Part shown: piece by piece, positions 23,795 through 32,001 of the stretch
Position numbering within the stretch: the first letter of the stretch is position 1
Layout of the letters: every line of letters begins with the position of its first letter
NCBI GenBank assembly: GCA_031292515.1
Contig: JARLGZ010000271.1
Location: 1-49,706, forward strand
Direction of reading: 5' to 3'
From: Puia sp.
Lineage (GTDB): Bacteria; Bacteroidota; Bacteroidia; Chitinophagales; Chitinophagaceae
Length of the DNA stretch: 49,706 nucleotides
Position numbers and translations under genes: made by a program
Notes under the pieces: model-generated
The model's database searches: none
What the model was told of the DNA's origin: nothing
The model's input: the letters and a program-made list of their open reading frames with translations, nothing else

Positions 23795-25171
23795 ATGACC
23801 CTTCAAATGCAGCATATTATCCGGCATCTGTTCCAGGCCAATTCATTGGATGAAGTACCCCGTGAACGTCTGGAGGAACTGGTAGAACAATATCCATCCT
23901 TCGGTGTCGGACATTATCTGCTCTCGAAGAAACTGCAGGCACAGGGCTCGGATCGTTTTTTGCAGGAGACGGCAAAGACAAACCTCTATTTTATAAATCC
24001 ATATTGGCTTGAATGGCTGTTGGGTGATACGGGAAAACCTCCCGGAGAAAGACTGCCCCTTTCCAAACGGGTCGCCGGCAATGGGCAAACAGCCGATGGT
24101 CCTTCTGAACCTGTCACGGATGCCGTTGCGGCCCCGATCGCGGAACTTGTTGCCGTGGTTGTCACCGAGACCGAGACTCTGAAATTTCCGGACACCGGGT
24201 CGGCTTCCGGGACGGCTCCCGTTCCCGGGGACCCGATAGGCTCTGTTACAGAAGAATCGACAAAAATGCATCCTCCGGCCGAACATTCCGTCGTTTCCGA
24301 AGCCGGGGAGCTCGTGACTGCGGAAGAAGCCGCTCCGGTAACCGGATTTACGACCGGACAGGACGATATTGCGAGGGTTGCGACTCCGGTCGTCCCGACC
24401 GAAGAAGAACGGGAACAACCCTGGCAGCAGGAAGCGGAAAAGACCGAACGGGAAGAAAACGAGGGCCCCATCGTAGACGAGGAGGCTGTCGTCCTCCAAC
24501 AGGAAGATCTTCCTGCGACAGAGATATTGGCCGCACATCAGGAACTCTCCCGTGACGAGCTGTCCCGGCACTCCGAAGAAATCACCGGTGAACGGGAACC
24601 GGTGGCCTCTTCAGGGGCCACCTTGTCTGAGCCACTCCCTTCTGAAGAGACCGCCCATGAAGCTGTCGTTGTCCCTGAAGAGATTACCCCGGCCGGAGAG
24701 CCTGCCGGCCCCGCAGTGGAGGTCCCGATTGAGACGCCGGCACAGGCAGGAGAAGAACTGCGCAGGGAGCAACCGGCCTCCGCTGCGCCTCCGGAGCCAG
24801 TGCTCGCTATCGATCCCTATCACACGATCGACTATTTTGCATCGCAGGGTATCCGCCTCGTATTGGACGACAATCCATCCGACAAATTAGGTAAACAGCT
24901 GAAGAGCTTTACCGAATGGCTGAGGGTGATGAAGCGCCTGCCACAGAAACAGGAGGAGCCGGTAACCGATCCGGCCACGGAACACAGGATCCTGGCTTTT
25001 GCCGCCCACTCCAACGAGACGCGGGAAATCGTCACCGAGACGATGGCAGAAGTACTTGCTATGCAGGGAATGTTGGGCAAAGCAGCCGATGTATACCGCA
25101 AATTAAGTTTGCTCAATCCCGATAAAAGCGCTTATTTTGCAGCCAAAATCGAACAATTAAAAGTCAAATAA
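23795..25171 (+). CDS. Protein with TPR-like ends and a long acidic linker
   Basis: 458 residues. An N-terminal helical region (IIRHLFQANSLDEVPRERLEELVEQYPSF) and a C-terminal region ending in a TPR-like helix pair (MAEVLAMQGMLGKAADVYRKLSLLNPDKSAYFAAKIEQL) flank about 270 residues rich in Glu, Pro, Ala, Thr and Val, almost surely disordered. No catalytic motif. The C-terminal pattern is seen in Bacteroidota proteins encoded next to secG, function unknown. It is 11 bp after lptE and 1 bp before secG, so it is tightly linked to envelope biogenesis. Confidence 0.8.
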   Translation: MTLQMQHIIRHLFQANSLDEVPRERLEELVEQYPSFGVGHYLLSKKLQAQGSDRFLQETAKTNLYFINPYWLEWLLGDTGKPPGERLPLSKRVAGNGQTADGPSEPVTDAVAAPIAELVAVVVTETETLKFPDTGSASGTAPVPGDPIGSVTEESTKMHPPAEHSVVSEAGELVTAEEAAPVTGFTTGQDDIARVATPVVPTEEEREQPWQQEAEKTEREENEGPIVDEEAVVLQQEDLPATEILAAHQELSRDELSRHSEEITGEREPVASSGATLSEPLPSEETAHEAVVVPEEITPAGEPAGPAVEVPIETPAQAGEELRREQPASAAPPEPVLAIDPYHTIDYFASQGIRLVLDDNPSDKLGKQLKSFTEWLRVMKRLPQKQEEPVTDPATEHRILAFAAHSNETREIVTETMAEVLAMQGMLGKAADVYRKLSLLNPDKSAYFAAKIEQLKVK

Positions 25172-25172
25172 T

Positions 25173-25508
25173 ATGATGGTCTTCTTTGTGATATTGATAT
25201 TGGTGGCCTGTATTTTCCTGGGTCTGATCATCCTGGTCCAAAATCCGAAAGGGGGTGGCCTGGCCTCTAACGTAGGTGGTTTCAGCAACCAGATCATGGG
25301 TGTAAAACAAACGACGGATGTGCTCGAAAAAGGCACATGGGTGCTGGCGATCGTCGTGGCGGTCCTTTGCATTTTCTCAGCGGTTTTCGTTCCAAGAGCC
25401 GGCGGTAATTTCAGAAGCCCTGACCTCAAGGTGAATGCGGGTTCCAATACGGCTCCTGCCGCTCCGGGTCAATCTGCTCCTCCGGCCGGTAACCCCTCAC
25501 AGAAATAA
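25173..25508 (+). CDS. secG: Preprotein translocase subunit SecG
   Basis: A 111-residue subunit of the SecYEG channel in the inner membrane. Two membrane helices (MVFFVILILVACIFLGLIILV and TWVLAIVVAVLCIFSAVFV) flank the conserved cytosolic loop QNPKGGGLASNVGG. The C-terminal tail is Ala/Pro-rich as in many Bacteroidota. It is the last gene of the miaB operon, with a terminator 27 bp after the stop codon. Confidence 0.94.
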   Translation: MMVFFVILILVACIFLGLIILVQNPKGGGLASNVGGFSNQIMGVKQTTDVLEKGTWVLAIVVAVLCIFSAVFVPRAGGNFRSPDLKVNAGSNTAPAAPGQSAPPAGNPSQK

Positions 25509-25534
25509 GAGACTGACACAATAAAATTTATTCG

Positions 25535-25565
25535 ACCCTGCCTCTGGAAACTGGCAGGGTTTTTT
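25535..25565 (+). terminator. Rho-independent terminator of the miaB-secG operon
   Basis: ACCCTGCC (25535-25542) pairs with GGCAGGGT (25553-25560), followed by a T6 run. Confidence 0.9.
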
Positions 25566-25629
25566 ATTTACTTTATGCCGTTAATCCTGGCCGTGGATCC
25601 GGCTGGAATATCCATTTCAAAAACCAATC

Positions 25630-26682
25630 ATGAGTTTGCGCAAGCGCATTTTCGGGTCAGTATTCGCAATTGTCATCCTTGCCGCCCTCTTCTCAGCATG
25701 GCGCCTACTGGGCCCTGCCACGGCTTTTAGCGGCGAAAAATATTATCTGTATATCGGCACAGGGATGAAATATGAGGAGGTATTGGACCGGCTGGAGAGA
25801 GATACCGTGCTGGAAAGCCCTGCCTTTTTCAAATGGGTGGCGGATCGCGTCGACTATCCGCGGAACGTGAAAGCGGGGAAATATGAGATCCGCAAGGGGA
25901 TGAACCTGCTGAATATCGTCCGGATCCTCCGCAACGGAAGACAGGTGCCTGTTCACCTGATTATCACTAAATTGAGGACACCGGAGAACCTGGCTTCCTT
26001 TATCGGCAAACACTTCGAGTGTGATTCCGTCTCCGCAATGGCTTATTTCAGGAACAATGATTCCCTGAAGGAATATGGATTGGACTCCAATACTTTTCTG
26101 ACCGCCGTGCTTCCGAATACCTACACTTTTTTCTGGAATACGACGCCTTCGGCCATTTTTAGAAAGATCCGGTCCACCTATACCCTTTTTTGGACACCCG
26201 CCAGAAAAACGGCGGCGGCAATCAGGGGGTTGAACCCAACCACGGCCTATATCCTGGCGTCTATCGTCGAGGAGGAGACCAATAAACAGGATGACAAACC
26301 AAAAATTGCCAGCGTATACCTGAACAGGATGGCCAAAGGCATGAAGCTCGGCGCCGATCCGACCGTCAAGTATGCGCTGCATGATTTCGAATTGAAACGG
26401 ATCTATGATAAATACCTGCAGGTAGAATCGCCTTACAACACGTACAAACATGCGGGTCTGCCGCCGGGACCCATCTGCACGCCATCCGAACAAACGCTGG
26501 ACGCTGTATTGAGTTCGCCGCAAACTGACTATCTTTATTTCGTAGCTAAGCCGGATTTTTCAGGCTATTCGAATTTTGCAGCTACCTACGAGGAACATTT
26601 GCAAAACGCCAGGGAATACCAGAAGGCGCTGGATGAACAAATGGCCATCAGGGCTGCGAGCGAAAAGGCTGCCCGTAAATAA
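25630..26682 (+). CDS. mltG: Endolytic murein transglycosylase MltG
   Basis: A membrane-anchored peptidoglycan lyase that ends growing glycan strands; 350 residues. One N-terminal helix (FAIVILAALFSAWRLL) is followed by the LysM-like region (YLYIGTGMKYEEVLDRLERD). The YceG domain shows the catalytic glutamate in ILASIVEEETN and the conserved NRMAKGMKLGADPTVKYAL, YNTYKHAGLPPGPI and YLYFVAKPD motifs. The ATG 25630 lies after the secG terminator. The YihY/BrkB gene starts one base after its stop, so the two form an operon. Confidence 0.95.
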   Translation: MSLRKRIFGSVFAIVILAALFSAWRLLGPATAFSGEKYYLYIGTGMKYEEVLDRLERDTVLESPAFFKWVADRVDYPRNVKAGKYEIRKGMNLLNIVRILRNGRQVPVHLIITKLRTPENLASFIGKHFECDSVSAMAYFRNNDSLKEYGLDSNTFLTAVLPNTYTFFWNTTPSAIFRKIRSTYTLFWTPARKTAAAIRGLNPTTAYILASIVEEETNKQDDKPKIASVYLNRMAKGMKLGADPTVKYALHDFELKRIYDKYLQVESPYNTYKHAGLPPGPICTPSEQTLDAVLSSPQTDYLYFVAKPDFSGYSNFAATYEEHLQNAREYQKALDEQMAIRAASEKAARK

Positions 26683-26683
26683 A

Positions 26684-27643
26684 ATGACAAAACTCGAAAG
26701 AATCATATATCGTTCTCCCCCGATCCGCTTCCTCGAGGCAAAGAGCAAAAAGATCATCTTACCCGGTTTCGAAAGAGTGCCGCTGTATGACGTGGTCCGG
26801 TTCTTTCTCAGCCAGGTGCAGAAGGTCGGGTTGAACGACCGGGCACGGTCCATCTCATTCAGCTTTCTGTCCGCGATACCGGCCGCAGCCATCTTTATCT
26901 GTACGCTGATCCCCTATCTGCCTGTATCAAAGCAGATCACTCACCAGCTGCTCCTGCTGACCCGGGATATCACGCCGAACCAGAATACTTATCTACTCGT
27001 CAAGGACTTCCTCGAAGACTTCCTCGACAAGCCCCGCGGCGGCCTTTTGTCGTTTGGCTTCCTGCTGGCTATTTTTTATTCTTCCAATGCCATGATCGGC
27101 ATCATGCACTCCTTTAATAAGTCCCTTATCTACAACGCCAAAAGAAATATCTTCCAGACGAGATGGATGGCGATCAAACTGACCGTGCTGGTCGTGGTGA
27201 TGATGATCGGCTCGATCATCATCCTTTTCACGCAGGATGAGTTGCTGAAAAACATCCTGAGATGGGAACATATCAATAGCCGATCCGCGAGATGGCTGTT
27301 TAGAACCTTGCGGTGGGTGGTTGTGATTCCCCTGTTCTATCTTGCGATCGCCTTCATTTATAAATATGGTCCCTCCGTGCATAAGCGATGGAGACTTTTC
27401 TCGCCCGGCACCCTGCTGGCGACTTTTCTGACCATCCTCACGACCCTGCTGTTCTCATCCTGGGTGAATAAATTCGGGAATTATAACAAGGTCTACGGAT
27501 CGATCGGCACGATCATGATCCTGATGCTGCTGGTCTATTTCAATTCGCTGGTCCTGCTGATCGGCTATGAACTAAACGTGAGCATACATCATCTGCGGGT
27601 CATTGCCGGTGAGCGGCTCGCCGCGGAGCTTGAAAAAAGTTAG
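26684..27643 (+). CDS. YihY/BrkB-family inner-membrane protein
   Basis: A 319-residue polytopic protein with about six transmembrane helices. Family landmarks are ARSISFSFLSAIPAAAIFICTLIPYL, LSFGFLLAIFYSSNAMIGIMHSFNKSL, YGPSVHKRWRLFSPGTLLATFL and VYGSIGTIMILMLLVYFNSLVLLIGYELN. The family was once labelled RNase BN in error; its real function is unknown. The ATG at 26684 is one base after the mltG stop. Its TAG overlaps the TAA of convergent trmH in the tetranucleotide TTAG (27640-27643). Confidence 0.92.
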   Translation: MTKLERIIYRSPPIRFLEAKSKKIILPGFERVPLYDVVRFFLSQVQKVGLNDRARSISFSFLSAIPAAAIFICTLIPYLPVSKQITHQLLLLTRDITPNQNTYLLVKDFLEDFLDKPRGGLLSFGFLLAIFYSSNAMIGIMHSFNKSLIYNAKRNIFQTRWMAIKLTVLVVVMMIGSIIILFTQDELLKNILRWEHINSRSARWLFRTLRWVVVIPLFYLAIAFIYKYGPSVHKRWRLFSPGTLLATFLTILTTLLFSSWVNKFGNYNKVYGSIGTIMILMLLVYFNSLVLLIGYELNVSIHHLRVIAGERLAAELEKS

Positions 27644-28272
27644 AGGTTTCCGGCGGTGCCACGGTTGCGGGCTTCCGCCCGGATCTCAGCCGCCCCCCTG
27701 CTCCACCCCGAAAGCAATTCGTTGTACGCGTCATCGGGTAACTGGCGGCGCTTGTAGTGGCCTGCGATCGTCTTCTGGCGGAACGCTTCGTAAAGCGTGA
27801 CGGCGCATGCCACCGAGATATTCAACGATCTGATAATGCCTACCTGGGGAATGATGAAATTGCCATCGGCCAATATCCTGATCTCTTCGCTGACCCCGCT
27901 GTGTTCGTTGCCAAAGACGAGAGCGATACGACCCGTGAAATCCACCTCATGAAGAGAGACGGCATCGCTGCTCAGATGGGTCGTGATGATACGGTCGTAT
28001 TTATTCCTGAGGTCCGTAAAACAGGTTTTTGCATCCGTATATTGATGGATGGTAAGCCATTTATCCGCGCTGCTGCTGCTCTTGGCGCCCCATCTTTTAT
28101 GAGGAGCTATCCGTGTGTTCAGGACGTATATCTCCTGTACGCCCACCGCGTCACAGGTTCGCATGACCGCCGAAATATTATGCGGGTCGAATACATTTTC
28201 CAATACCACGGTAATAGCATCCTGCCTTTTTTCAAGCACCTGTATGATCCTGTCTTCTCTTTCCGGCGTCAT
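27640..28272 (-). CDS. trmH: SpoU/TrmH-family tRNA 2'-O-methyltransferase
   Basis: A SPOUT methyltransferase of 210 residues, probably making Gm18 in tRNAs. Motif 1 is NVFDPHNISAVMRTCDAVGV, motif 2 is IALVFGNEHSGVS, motif 3 is IIPQVGIIRSLNISVACAV; these build the trefoil knot and SAM pocket. The C-terminal basic extension (FRQKTIAGHYKRRQLP) is typical of TrmH rather than RlmB. It is convergent with the YihY/BrkB gene with a 4-base overlap. Confidence 0.92.
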   Translation of the reverse strand: MTPEREDRIIQVLEKRQDAITVVLENVFDPHNISAVMRTCDAVGVQEIYVLNTRIAPHKRWGAKSSSSADKWLTIHQYTDAKTCFTDLRNKYDRIITTHLSSDAVSLHEVDFTGRIALVFGNEHSGVSEEIRILADGNFIIPQVGIIRSLNISVACAVTLYEAFRQKTIAGHYKRRQLPDDAYNELLSGWSRGAAEIRAEARNRGTAGNL

Positions 28273-28403
28273 AGACTATAAGAATGAATAATGAAATAGA
28301 TAAGCCGCAAAAATAAACAAAGATTGTGCTGATATTTTTTGAATATTCATTATTATTAATATGTTTTTCGTGCTATTTCCCTTGCAAGGGCGATTATAAT
28401 ACT

Positions 28404-28411
28404 TAATTTTG
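28404..28411 (+). promoter_or_regulatory. -7 box of clpS
   Basis: TAATTTTG is an exact TAnnTTTG box 15 bases before the clpS ATG. TTG at 28382-28384, 19 bases upstream, can serve as the -33 element. Confidence 0.7.
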
Positions 28412-28426
28412 TAAAAAAAGGATCTG

Positions 28427-28738
28427 ATGGCGCGCATGCTGCATAATCCACGCACGATAGAACTGGAAGACTCCGACACGGATATCCTCACCGCTGATGA
28501 CGAGCCTTGCAGCCTGATTGTCTGGAACGATGAAGTCAATACGTTCGAATGGGTGATAGAAACCCTGGTGGAAGTATGCGGACAATCGGTCGAACAAGCC
28601 GAGCAATGCGCCATGATCATCCACTCCAAAGGAAAATATGCCGTCAAACGTGGCTCTTACGAAGAACTGAAGCCTCTTTGTGACGCCATCACCGATCGGG
28701 GCATTGGCGCCACCATAGAAATATTATCCGGGACCTGA
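28427..28738 (+). CDS. clpS: ClpS adaptor for the Clp protease
   Basis: A 103-residue adaptor that binds N-degron substrates and passes them to a ClpA/ClpC-type unfoldase. A flexible N-terminal tail (1-25) is followed by the ClpS core: LIVWNDEVNTFEWVIETLVEVCG, EQAMI-like EQCAMIIHSKGKYAVKRG, and a last strand. The Asn-Asp pair in VWNDEVNTF matches the pocket that holds the substrate amino terminus. aat lies 52 bp downstream on the same strand. Together they are the sensing and tagging arms of the bacterial N-degron pathway. Confidence 0.93.
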   Translation: MARMLHNPRTIELEDSDTDILTADDEPCSLIVWNDEVNTFEWVIETLVEVCGQSVEQAEQCAMIIHSKGKYAVKRGSYEELKPLCDAITDRGIGATIEILSGT

Positions 28739-28790
28739 GCCGATATTTTTTTACGATCCATTCGCTCCCGGATCCTTTCCTGACCTCTAT

Positions 28791-29441
28791 ATGCCCCTAT
28801 TCGCGCTAAATAACGAGATTGTTTTTCCTCCTGTAAACATGGCGGAACCGGACGGGCTGCTGGCCTTTGGCGGCGATCTTTCCACAGAACGCTTATTGCT
28901 GGCTTATCGCAGCGGAATATTTCCGTGGTATGAAGGCCGGCATATCCTTTGGTGGTGTCCAGACCCCCGATTCGTGCTGTTTCCCGGCGAGTTAAAGGTG
29001 AGTAAGAGCATGCAGCAATCGATCAGGAAGAATGCCTTCACATTCAGGATAAATACAGCTTTCAGGGAAGTCATCGGCAATTGCAAGGTGATCAGCCGGA
29101 AAGACCAGGCAGGAACATGGATCACCGACGAGGTCAGGGAGGCTTACATACGCCTTCATGACCTGGGCTATGCGCATTGCGCCGAATCCTGGTTGAATGG
29201 AGAACTGGTGGGGGGGCTGTATGGGATCCGCATGGGGAAGGTCTTTTTTGGCGAGAGCATGTTCAGCAAAGTCAGCAATGCCAGCAAGTTTGCGTTCATC
29301 AGTTATATCCGCGTGCTGCAGTCGGAAGGAGTGCGGCTCATAGATTGCCAGGTCTATACCGAACATCTCGAAAGTCTTGGAGCGCGTATGATACCACGCG
29401 AAGAATTTATAGGTCTGGTAGAGGAATTGATAAAGCAATAG
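28791..29441 (+). CDS. aat: Leucyl/phenylalanyl-tRNA--protein transferase
   Basis: Cytosolic transferase that adds Leu or Phe from aminoacyl-tRNA to proteins with N-terminal Lys or Arg, creating ClpS-recognised degrons. 216 residues, normal length. Signatures: PDGLLAFGGDLSTERLLLAYRSGIFPWY near the N-terminus, WWCPDPRFVLFP, GTWITDEVREAYIRLHDLGYAHCAESW, and LVGGLYGIRMGKVFFGESMFS. It is probably co-transcribed with clpS. Confidence 0.96.
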   Translation: MPLFALNNEIVFPPVNMAEPDGLLAFGGDLSTERLLLAYRSGIFPWYEGRHILWWCPDPRFVLFPGELKVSKSMQQSIRKNAFTFRINTAFREVIGNCKVISRKDQAGTWITDEVREAYIRLHDLGYAHCAESWLNGELVGGLYGIRMGKVFFGESMFSKVSNASKFAFISYIRVLQSEGVRLIDCQVYTEHLESLGARMIPREEFIGLVEELIKQ

Positions 29442-29493
29442 AAAAGATCCGGCTTCCAGCCGATACCGGGATCCGCAGGCCGGCGATCATCCC

Positions 29494-29991
29494 CTATTCA
29501 GGTTGACCCGTCACGCTGTAATGCCGGAGCGTCATTAGCTTCAGGTTGTTTCCGTCCTTCACGTAGACCCGTTTGTATTCCCTGAATTTATTTTGGTTGT
29601 CCAGGAAACCGACGATACATGAGTATTTGTCCTTCCCTTTTTGCAGAATGGGTTGGGGCGCCACTCCAAAATCCGGCAAGTCCAGGGTATCCTGCCCTTT
29701 TACTTCCTCGAACTGCATCGTCAGCAGGTATTGCAGGGTTTTGGGTGTTTCATATAGCTTCACGGTGAAATACCAATCGTTAAGGGGGTCGTCCGTTTTC
29801 TCCCGGTAAGTTGCGATAGCCTCCTTTTTTACAGTCTTCCTGAATTCGGGATTTTTGGCTGCGGGGCTGCCGGCTGCCGGTTTGTCCGCCTGACTGCTGT
29901 CGGTGGAACCATCATGAGAGGAAGGGGATCCGCAGGAAAAGAGACCGGCTGACAACGAAGCGGCCAGGAATAAAGCGACGGGAATTTTCAT
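29494..29991 (-). CDS. Lipoprotein of unknown function
   Basis: 165 residues from the ATG at 29991. Signal peptide MKIPVALFLAASLSAGLFSC with the lipobox LFSC, then a Ser/Gly/Asp-rich linker. The mature part (FRKTVKKEAIATYREKTDDPLNDWYFTVKLYETPKTL, ending in LMTLRHYSV) looks beta-rich. I recognise no family. It is convergent with aat and separated from the downstream nuclease gene by about 40 bp on the same strand. Confidence 0.75.
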   Translation of the reverse strand: MKIPVALFLAASLSAGLFSCGSPSSHDGSTDSSQADKPAAGSPAAKNPEFRKTVKKEAIATYREKTDDPLNDWYFTVKLYETPKTLQYLLTMQFEEVKGQDTLDLPDFGVAPQPILQKGKDKYSCIVGFLDNQNKFREYKRVYVKDGNNLKLMTLRHYSVTGQPE

Positions 29992-30031
29992 ACAGGATAT
30001 CAATTCTTTGTTGCTGCTAATATCTGAAATT

Positions 30032-31417
30032 TTATCCGTTTATGGAACGGAGATCGGTTCTTTTATAAGGCCATTTTTCCACATGCTGGAGGATCAGTCC
30101 CCGCATATAATCATTCTCCGGGTAGGGAGTGAGGTAAGTCTTTAATTCGTCGGTTTCCGATGGGATGGCCCCGCCCGACGGGAAATAGCCCATGCCGTAA
30201 AATCTGCCTTTTTCTATCAGTATGGCGCTTCTTTCCTGTTCATGTCTGCCCTGATCGAAAACCGAGAAGGTCGGAAGACTGCTTGTCAGGGCATGGATAG
30301 CCGAAAAGACGCGCTCGTTGTATTCACCGGCGGTTTCCTGGTGATGGCAGGCGCCCTTGCAATGTCCTTCTTTCACCCCCTCGCAGGGGCCGTCATCCGT
30401 CTGCAAAAAGCATAATTTGGGACAGAGTTTCCATTCCCGGATCAATTTCCACAAAAGACGATGACCCTCTGCCAGCAGTGAAAAACTATAAACGGGCTGG
30501 AGCTGTTTTTTCCTTTTCTCGATGACCAGTCTGGAATAGCCGCTTCGATCTTCAAAGACATATAGTCCATAAGTCTGTTCAAATCTCTTCAGACTGCGGT
30601 TATACAAGGGCCAAAGCCGGCGGATCTCTATGCATTCCAGCAGGAAGGCCATCAGTTCGGTACCGCAAACCTGGTGGCCGATTGTATGGATATTACGGAG
30701 GAATTCCTGTTTTTGTTTTCCGGCCTTATTATTGGCGAAATGACTGGAAACCCGTTTGCGCAGGTTTTTTGCCTTTCCGACGTAGATGACTTTTCCCTTC
30801 CCGTCATAAAAATAATAAACACCCGGTGACATGGGCAACTGGTCCAGCTGGCCGGTGGGCAGGTTGGCAGGCAGGTATTGCTCCTGGCTCCTCCCTTTTA
30901 GCATTGTTTCCATAACCGCCTGTCCCCCGCCCTGCAATATGCGTTCGAACAGGAGGGCTGTCGCATCGGCGTCTCCTCCTGCCCGATGCCGGTTCGACAT
31001 GGGGATGTCCAGGTAGTTGCAGATCTTTCCAAGACTATAGCCGGGAGCGCCCGGAAAGACTTTCCGGCTCAGGCGGACCGTGCAGAGTTTCTTCGAGAGC
31101 AGCTCCAGCCCGCAGGTCTTGAACTGATGCTTCAGGAAGGAATAGTCAAAATTGACGTTATGGGCGATGAAGACGGCGTCTTGCAGCCATTCGTAGAGCA
31201 AAGGGGCGATTTCACCAAAATAGGGGGCGTCGGCCACCATTTGGTCCGTAATGCCAGTCAGGGACTGAACATAGGGTGGAATGGCCATGCCCGGGTTTAC
31301 CAGGGTCTCGTACCGTTTATACGCCCGTTTTCCATCGTGCAGCACAATAGCCACTTCCGTTATGGCGTTATTGGCTGCATAACCGCCGGTAGTTTCTATA
31401 TCGACTATCGCGTACAT
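30032..31417 (-). CDS. DnaQ-type exonuclease fused to a GIY-YIG (UvrC/Cho-like) nuclease
   Basis: 461 residues, two nuclease domains. Residues 1-165 are a DEDDh 3'-5' exonuclease: IVDIETTG (Asp, Glu), FIAHNVNFDYSFLK, and HRAGGDADATALLF. Residues ~195-275 are a GIY-YIG endonuclease: SPGVYYFYDGKGKVIYVGKAKNLRKRVSSHF, as in the N-terminus of UvrC. The C-terminal ~180 residues include a Cys-rich stretch (Cys spaced through LCPKLCFLQTDDGPCEGVKEGHCKGACH-type sequence). Likely a DNA-repair nuclease; the exact substrate is unknown. An AGGAGAG ribosome site seven bases before the ATG is unusually strong for this genome. Confidence 0.92.
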   Translation of the reverse strand: MYAIVDIETTGGYAANNAITEVAIVLHDGKRAYKRYETLVNPGMAIPPYVQSLTGITDQMVADAPYFGEIAPLLYEWLQDAVFIAHNVNFDYSFLKHQFKTCGLELLSKKLCTVRLSRKVFPGAPGYSLGKICNYLDIPMSNRHRAGGDADATALLFERILQGGGQAVMETMLKGRSQEQYLPANLPTGQLDQLPMSPGVYYFYDGKGKVIYVGKAKNLRKRVSSHFANNKAGKQKQEFLRNIHTIGHQVCGTELMAFLLECIEIRRLWPLYNRSLKRFEQTYGLYVFEDRSGYSRLVIEKRKKQLQPVYSFSLLAEGHRLLWKLIREWKLCPKLCFLQTDDGPCEGVKEGHCKGACHHQETAGEYNERVFSAIHALTSSLPTFSVFDQGRHEQERSAILIEKGRFYGMGYFPSGGAIPSETDELKTYLTPYPENDYMRGLILQHVEKWPYKRTDLRSING

Positions 31418-31515
31418 GGCTACTCTCCTGATTACCGTAAAGGTAAATAAAGATCGGCCAATCCACCCTTCCTACCGCTTTGAAAACGTGACCATTTATC
31501 CGTTCCCTGTATTTA

Positions 31516-31527
31516 TTTAACCCTAAA
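31516..31527 (+). promoter_or_regulatory. Shared 12-mer before the first tiny membrane ORF
   Basis: TTTAACCCTAAA ends nine bases before the ATG at 31537. The identical 12-mer lies at nearly the same distance before the second tiny ORF (31980-31991). It occupies the translation-initiation region, so a role in initiation or RNA control is possible. Confidence 0.55.
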
Positions 31528-31536
31528 TCCAGTCTC

Positions 31537-31668
31537 ATGGAAAAAATTCACCCGGAAAAGTTAGATGCTTTTGATGCGGAGGAAAGTACTATTCTGACAG
31601 TGATCACCGCTGTCCTGTATTTCTGCGCGATCCTGTCTTTTGCTTATGTGTTCACGATGTCCAATTAA
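31537..31668 (+). CDS. Tiny single-pass membrane protein, 43 residues
   Basis: ATG to TAA encodes an acidic N-terminus (EKIHPEKLDAFDAEES) and one hydrophobic helix (ILTVITAVLYFCAILSFAYVF) with a short tail. A strong terminator lies 22 bp after the stop codon, supporting a real transcript. No family recognised. It shares leader motif and overall design with the 41-residue ORF at 32002, though not sequence identity. Confidence 0.6.
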   Translation: MEKIHPEKLDAFDAEESTILTVITAVLYFCAILSFAYVFTMSN

Positions 31669-31689
31669 CATCGCCCCAAATTGCTTATT

Positions 31690-31715
31690 AACTCCGGCTC
31701 CGGCCGGAGTTTTTT
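31690..31715 (+). terminator. Rho-independent terminator after the first tiny ORF
   Basis: AACTCCGGC (31690-31698) and GCCGGAGTT (31703-31711) form a perfect 9-bp stem with a 4-base loop, followed by Ts to 31715. Confidence 0.93.
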
Positions 31716-31791
31716 GTCGGTTTTTGCTCTTTTTTGATTTTCCCCAGGGGTTTTTAGCGTCCCGCAGGACGAAAGAAATAACCGTTTTTTC

Positions 31792-31820
31792 TTTGAAATG
31801 GGAAAAAATCATTATATTTG
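31792..31820 (+). promoter_or_regulatory. Promoter of the second tiny ORF
   Basis: TTTG at 31792-31795 and TATATTTG at 31813-31820, 17 bases apart, are the -33 and -7 elements of a Bacteroidota promoter. The start codon is about 180 bases further on, leaving an unusually long leader. The rest of the 333-bp gap between the tiny ORFs holds only this promoter, the terminator at 31690 and the leader. Confidence 0.7.
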
Positions 31821-31979
31821 TTATGACAATTTCTTCCCAGCGGAGATGATAAATACAGCTTAGGGGATTTATTCCAGATAGGCTCCTGCCCAACAATCGT
31901 AAGAGAAACCTGTTCGCATTAATCGTCCATTCCTTGTGAATTCCTTTTTTAATCGACACCGTTTCTATTATCAACATGG

Positions 31980-31991
31980 TTTAACCCTAAA
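31980..31991 (+). promoter_or_regulatory. Shared 12-mer before the second tiny membrane ORF
   Basis: TTTAACCCTAAA, identical to 31516-31527, ends ten bases before the ATG at 32002. Confidence 0.55.
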
Positions 31992-32001
31992 AGTTTTTGT
32001 T

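Noticed and set aside
31561-31977. A 138-codon minus-strand open frame
   Set aside because: It crosses a terminator, a promoter and the first tiny ORF on the plus strand; sequence looks random.
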